Shown here: positions 61,211 through 64,000 of the stretch, in pieces | Numbering within the stretch: the first letter of the stretch is position 1 | How the letters are laid out: each line of letters begins with the position of its first letter | Assembly (NCBI GenBank): GCA_963921195.1 | Contig: OY992540.1 | Span: 189,953,576-190,017,575, forward strand | DNA length: 64,000 nt | From: Pegoplata infirma | Lineage: Eukaryota; Arthropoda; Insecta; Diptera; Anthomyiidae | Reading direction: 5' to 3' | Program-made: the position numbers and the translations under genes | Notes under the pieces: generated by a model | Told to the model about the DNA's origin: nothing | What the model saw: only the letters and a program-made list of their open reading frames with translations | Database searches by the model: none

Positions 61211-61880
61211 TCATATACACTCAAAAAAAAAGAAACCTTGTAAAGTTACCAAAAAATCTCGTGATTTTACGAGGTTGTTCTCGTAAAATAGGAGGTAGGT
61301 AAAATTCTCGTAAAATTACGAGGATTTCCTCGTAATTTTCAATGCGCCAAAAATTGGTAAGATAACCAATTTTATTGGTAAAAATGTTGTTTTAAACCAG
61401 GAAAAATAAAAAAAAAATGGTAAACTTACAAGAAAAAATGGTAAATATGTTTAAAAAAATGGTAAATTTACAAACCAAAATGTTAAATTTACAAAAAAAT
61501 ATTTTTTTTGTTAAACAACATAAATCCTCGTAATAAAATCATATTTGTAAAATACCTGTTTTTTTTTGTAAACTAACTAGAATCCTCGGGAACTAGAAAT
61601 TGTCCGGGACATAAATCCTCGTATAACATAATTTTTGTAAAATAACAGTTTTTCTGTAATTCAACTGGAATCCTCGTAATAAAAACTTTGTTGTAAAATT
61701 ACAGTTTTTTTTTTTTGTAAAATAATCTTTCAAAATGGTAGAATACAATTACGAAAATAAACTTGTAAAATTACCAATAACACTGTAGTTCTCGTTTGAG
61801 CAAAGTACAAGATTTTTTGTTAAAAAACAAGGAAAATTTTTAAATATTGGTAGAACGGGATTACAAGGCATTTTACCAGG
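61211..61880 (+). mobile_element. MITE-like repeat with CACTCAAAAAA start
   Basis: It starts tacactcaaaaaaaaagaaa, followed by many ctcgtaaaattacgagg-type words on both strands that make it strongly self-complementary. The minus copy at 45600-45915 matches its right half. The right terminus is not clear. Confidence 0.5.
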
Positions 61881-62202
61881 CGTTTTTATCTTCTTTATTT
61901 TCGTCTTCGACTACAGAGACATTTTTTGTGTTTTATTGGAATTTTTGTTGTTTTTTTAAACATTTTTAAAAAATCACACTTTAGGGATAATATGTGATAG
62001 GGATAATATGTGACAGGACCTTCATACACTTCAAAACTATGTTTTCAGCGCCTAAAGTATGCACTAAAAATCCTAAAATATGCACTAAAAACTATACGAA
62101 TTTGCACTAAAAATAATTTAAAAATACCTCAATTTTATGTTTATGGAGAAAATTCACCACACATTCCAAACTTTTTTTACTTTTTTTAAAATGCTTTTTT
62201 TA

Positions 62203-62268
62203 CACTCAAAAAATTATGTTAGTAAAATCAACTGAAAATGTCAGTTAAAATAACTACTTTGTAAGTTG
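62203..62268 (+). mobile_element. CACTCAAAAAA MITE, copy 3 (left part)
   Basis: cactcaaaaaattatgttag through aactactttgtaagttg equals the first 66 bp of copies 1 and 2. It is cut at 62268 by the gypsy LTR; the remainder should lie beyond the window. Confidence 0.85.
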
Positions 62269-62428
62269 TGTAGAGAAACACATAAATTCCAAATCGAAAC
62301 TGATTGTATTTTATTTTATTTTTTCAAATATAAAAAATTGAATACAAACAATACTAAGACTACTGGAGTAAATTACAAAGTTTAAAAGCAAAGTATAAAA
62401 TTATAAGTAGTTTAATTCTAATACAACA
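62269..62428 (-). repeat. 3' LTR, 160 bp
   Basis: On minus it runs from TGTTGTATTAG to TCTCTACA, giving TG...CA ends, directly after the polypurine tract. Adjacent MITE sequence taagttg stops at 62268, which fixes the outer end. Confirmation needs the 5' LTR outside the window. Confidence 0.7.
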
Positions 62429-62441
62429 TCTTCCTTTTCTA
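62429..62441 (-). other. Polypurine tract
   Basis: On minus, agaaaaggaaga immediately precedes the LTR TG. This is the expected primer site for plus-strand DNA synthesis. Confidence 0.75.
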
Positions 62442-62553
62442 TTTATTAATAATATAATATTATTAATTATATTATTAATAAAGATAGGATCTAAACATCT
62501 TAAAACTAACTTAGAGCTATGTACTGATAAAGATAATGTTAATATTTATTTAT

Positions 62554-64000
62554 TTAGGAATTTAAAAAATTAATCGGTTTATAGAAATCTGTTTGATATT
62601 TTATACGACTACTTTTACGAGGAATGACAGTACTATTCGTTTTATTTTCAATATAGTCATCTGTTTTTCTAAATTTAATATGAAATGAATTTCTTCTATA
62701 TGTTCGTTCATCTGACAAACTTTTTACGATATATGACCTGGGCGTATTATGACAAGCTACTATAATTCCAGGTATCCACTTACGGGACGAATCTATTCTA
62801 AAAAATATACTATCCCCAATATTAAAACATCTTCTTTTCTTTGTGTTTCGATTATAATATCTTCTAACATTTTTAGTCTTCTCCTCCATTTCCTCCCTTA
62901 CAAATTTATTGTTCATATATCTAGGGTCAGGTTCTAACAATTTGTCCGTAATAGGAATTTTCGTTCTTAGCCGTCTATATAAAAGAAGCTGTGCCGGGGA
63001 ATAACTTAGGTCCTTGATAGGAGTATTACGATATTCCAACATTGCATTAAAAACTTCCTCCCTTGTTTCCGATTTCCTTAAAATCATCTTAGCAATGCCC
63101 ACAAATCTTTCAGCCAATCCATTACTTCTAGGGTAATTAGGACTGCTAGTTATTATTTTAAAATTCCACTTTTTAGAAAATTCCGAACATTCATACGACC
63201 CAAAAGGCATATTATCAGCCACAACTACCTTCGGTATCCCAAACCTTGAAAACACATCTATCCACCCTTCAATAACATCAGCTGAAGTCTTAGATTTTAA
63301 ATAAATTAATTCAAACCACTTACTATAGTAATCTACAACAACGAGAAAATTTTTTCCAGAATGCTCCAAAATATCACAACCAACCTTTTCAAAAGGTAAA
63401 TCTGGAATATCGTGTGGAATAATTGGTTCCTTGATATTAGATGGTCTCAGTTCCTGACATTTTCTACATTTCATTATTATATTCTCAATGTCTTCATTCA
63501 TATTCATCCAATAAAATAACTCGGATGCTCTTTTCCTAGTTTTAGAAATGCCCATATGACTTTCATGTAGTTTATTCAACACATTGTTCTGTAAATTTTT
63601 TGGTATCATTATCCGTTCATTATAAAAAACTAAATTTCCATCTACTGTTATATCATTTTTCTTGCTGTAGTATCCTTTAGCATAATCAGGAATTTTATTC
63701 TTCTCAGGCCATCCTTCAAAGCAGTATTTTATTAATAAACTTAATAAATCGTCCTGTTTAGTAGCATTACCTATTTTTTCTAAACTATCATCTGTAACCC
63801 TAATACTATGAATCATTTCCGTTACACCGTTTTCATGTTCTAAATTTCCATTATCAATATAGTTTCTTGAAAAATAATCAGCAGCAACAATGCTCTTTCC
63901 GGGCTTATAAACAACCTCTACATTATATGGAAACATTTTCAACTTTAATCTTTGTAATCTTGTCGATCCGATTTTGTTAATATCCTTTTTAAAAATGGTT
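62554..64000 (-). CDS. Ty3/gypsy pol: RNase H end and integrase (5'-partial)
   Basis: The frame is open to the window edge upstream of the Met at 63942. Residues are numbered from that Met. RNase H tail: YNVEVVYKPGKSIVAADYFS (6-25). Zinc-binding HHCC: H126, H129, C159, C162. The integrase core has D190 (GCDIL), D243 (VVADNMPFG) and E278 (GLAERF), a DD35E spacing, so the catalytic triad is complete. The C-terminal part contains CFNIGDSIFFRIDSSRKW and IPGIIVA, resembling the GPY/F-type region of K02A2.6-like proteins. It inserts the cDNA copy into the genome. No stops are visible, so the element may be young. The protein ends at 62554, 126 bp before the LTR region boundary at 62428. Confidence 0.92.
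   Translation of the reverse strand, partial: TIFKKDINKIGSTRLQRLKLKMFPYNVEVVYKPGKSIVAADYFSRNYIDNGNLEHENGVTEMIHSIRVTDDSLEKIGNATKQDDLLSLLIKYCFEGWPEKNKIPDYAKGYYSKKNDITVDGNLVFYNERIMIPKNLQNNVLNKLHESHMGISKTRKRASELFYWMNMNEDIENIIMKCRKCQELRPSNIKEPIIPHDIPDLPFEKVGCDILEHSGKNFLVVVDYYSKWFELIYLKSKTSADVIEGWIDVFSRFGIPKVVVADNMPFGSYECSEFSKKWNFKIITSSPNYPRSNGLAERFVGIAKMILRKSETREEVFNAMLEYRNTPIKDLSYSPAQLLLYRRLRTKIPITDKLLEPDPRYMNNKFVREEMEEKTKNVRRYYNRNTKKRRCFNIGDSIFFRIDSSRKWIPGIIVACHNTPRSYIVKSLSDERTYRRNSFHIKFRKTDDYIENKTNSTVIPRKSSRIKYQTDFYKPINFLNS

Larger units (their letters stand above)
62269..64000 (-). mobile_element. Ty3/gypsy LTR retrotransposon, 3' portion (runs off the window)
   Basis: On minus: pol C-terminus (RNase H end and integrase), an untranslated stretch, polypurine tract and 3' LTR. 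The upstream gag, protease and RT must lie beyond 64000. A short LTR and a K02A2.6-like integrase suggest the mag/CsRn1 side of Ty3/gypsy. No envelope frame is present between integrase and LTR. Confidence 0.85.

Noticed and set aside
62554..64000. Endogenous retrovirus with envelope
   Set aside because: No frame between integrase and the LTR; only pol is present in the window.

Overview
The window is a very AT-rich, repeat-saturated stretch of an insect genome, most likely a higher fly (Diptera, perhaps a calyptrate). The evidence is the set of transposon families: R1/LOA-type non-LTR elements with RNase H, a CR1-like element with a PHD-finger ORF1, a short-LTR Ty3/gypsy element, hAT, pogo and TA/TTA-flanked MITEs, Helitron ends, and many copies of a repeat resembling dipteran mini-me (a (TA)n core beside a GTCY/GACR microsatellite). 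No complete host gene, rRNA or functional tRNA gene was recognised. One very short candidate first coding exon lies at 44852-44887.

Layout. 159-12385: a mini-me-like repeat split by an 11.6-kb insertion with inverted terminal arms and a TA duplication (708-12304). Inside it are a degenerate CR1 3' end, a ~145-bp tandem array, a 6.7-kb TA-flanked element with short inverted ends (4479-11168), a Helitron (7076-10397, minus), and a 2.1-kb perfect-ended palindrome inserted in the Helitron's 5' end (8251-10386).

12454-30348: a dead minus-strand LOA-like element (called LOA-c here). It is split by a hAT-like foldback MITE (12524-13285, 8-bp duplication) and by a 15.6-kb composite insertion bounded by a 12-13-bp duplication (13558-13570 and 29175-29187). 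The composite holds a 3.6-kb (AAT)n array, a nearly intact minus-strand CR1-like retrotransposon, a second 2.4-kb (AAT)n array, and a nearly intact plus-strand LOA-like retrotransposon (LOA-a) whose ORF2 is fully open.

31010-35215: remnants of a third LOA-like family (LOA-b), one of them interrupted by a 660-bp 5'-truncated LOA-a relative with a perfect 14-bp duplication. 35445-43680: MITEs, a pogo-like MITE carrying a hAT MITE, and a 3.6-kb mini-me-like element with about 90 copies of a 16-bp minisatellite containing TATAAAAGG.

43.7-62.2 kb: AT-rich sequence with the candidate host exon, several mini-me-like copies, hAT-like and TA- or TTA-flanked MITEs, a tRNA-derived SINE candidate, and a 3.2-kb palindrome interrupted by a Helitron with canonical 5'-TC and CTAG-3' ends between A and T. 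62269-64000: the 3' end of a Ty3/gypsy element (integrase, polypurine tract, 160-bp LTR) inserted in a MITE and running off the right edge.

The window is best read as an archaeological record. Most boundaries can be fixed to the base because older elements, or the opposite arms of palindromes, give the empty-site sequence. This allows insertions to be ordered in time.
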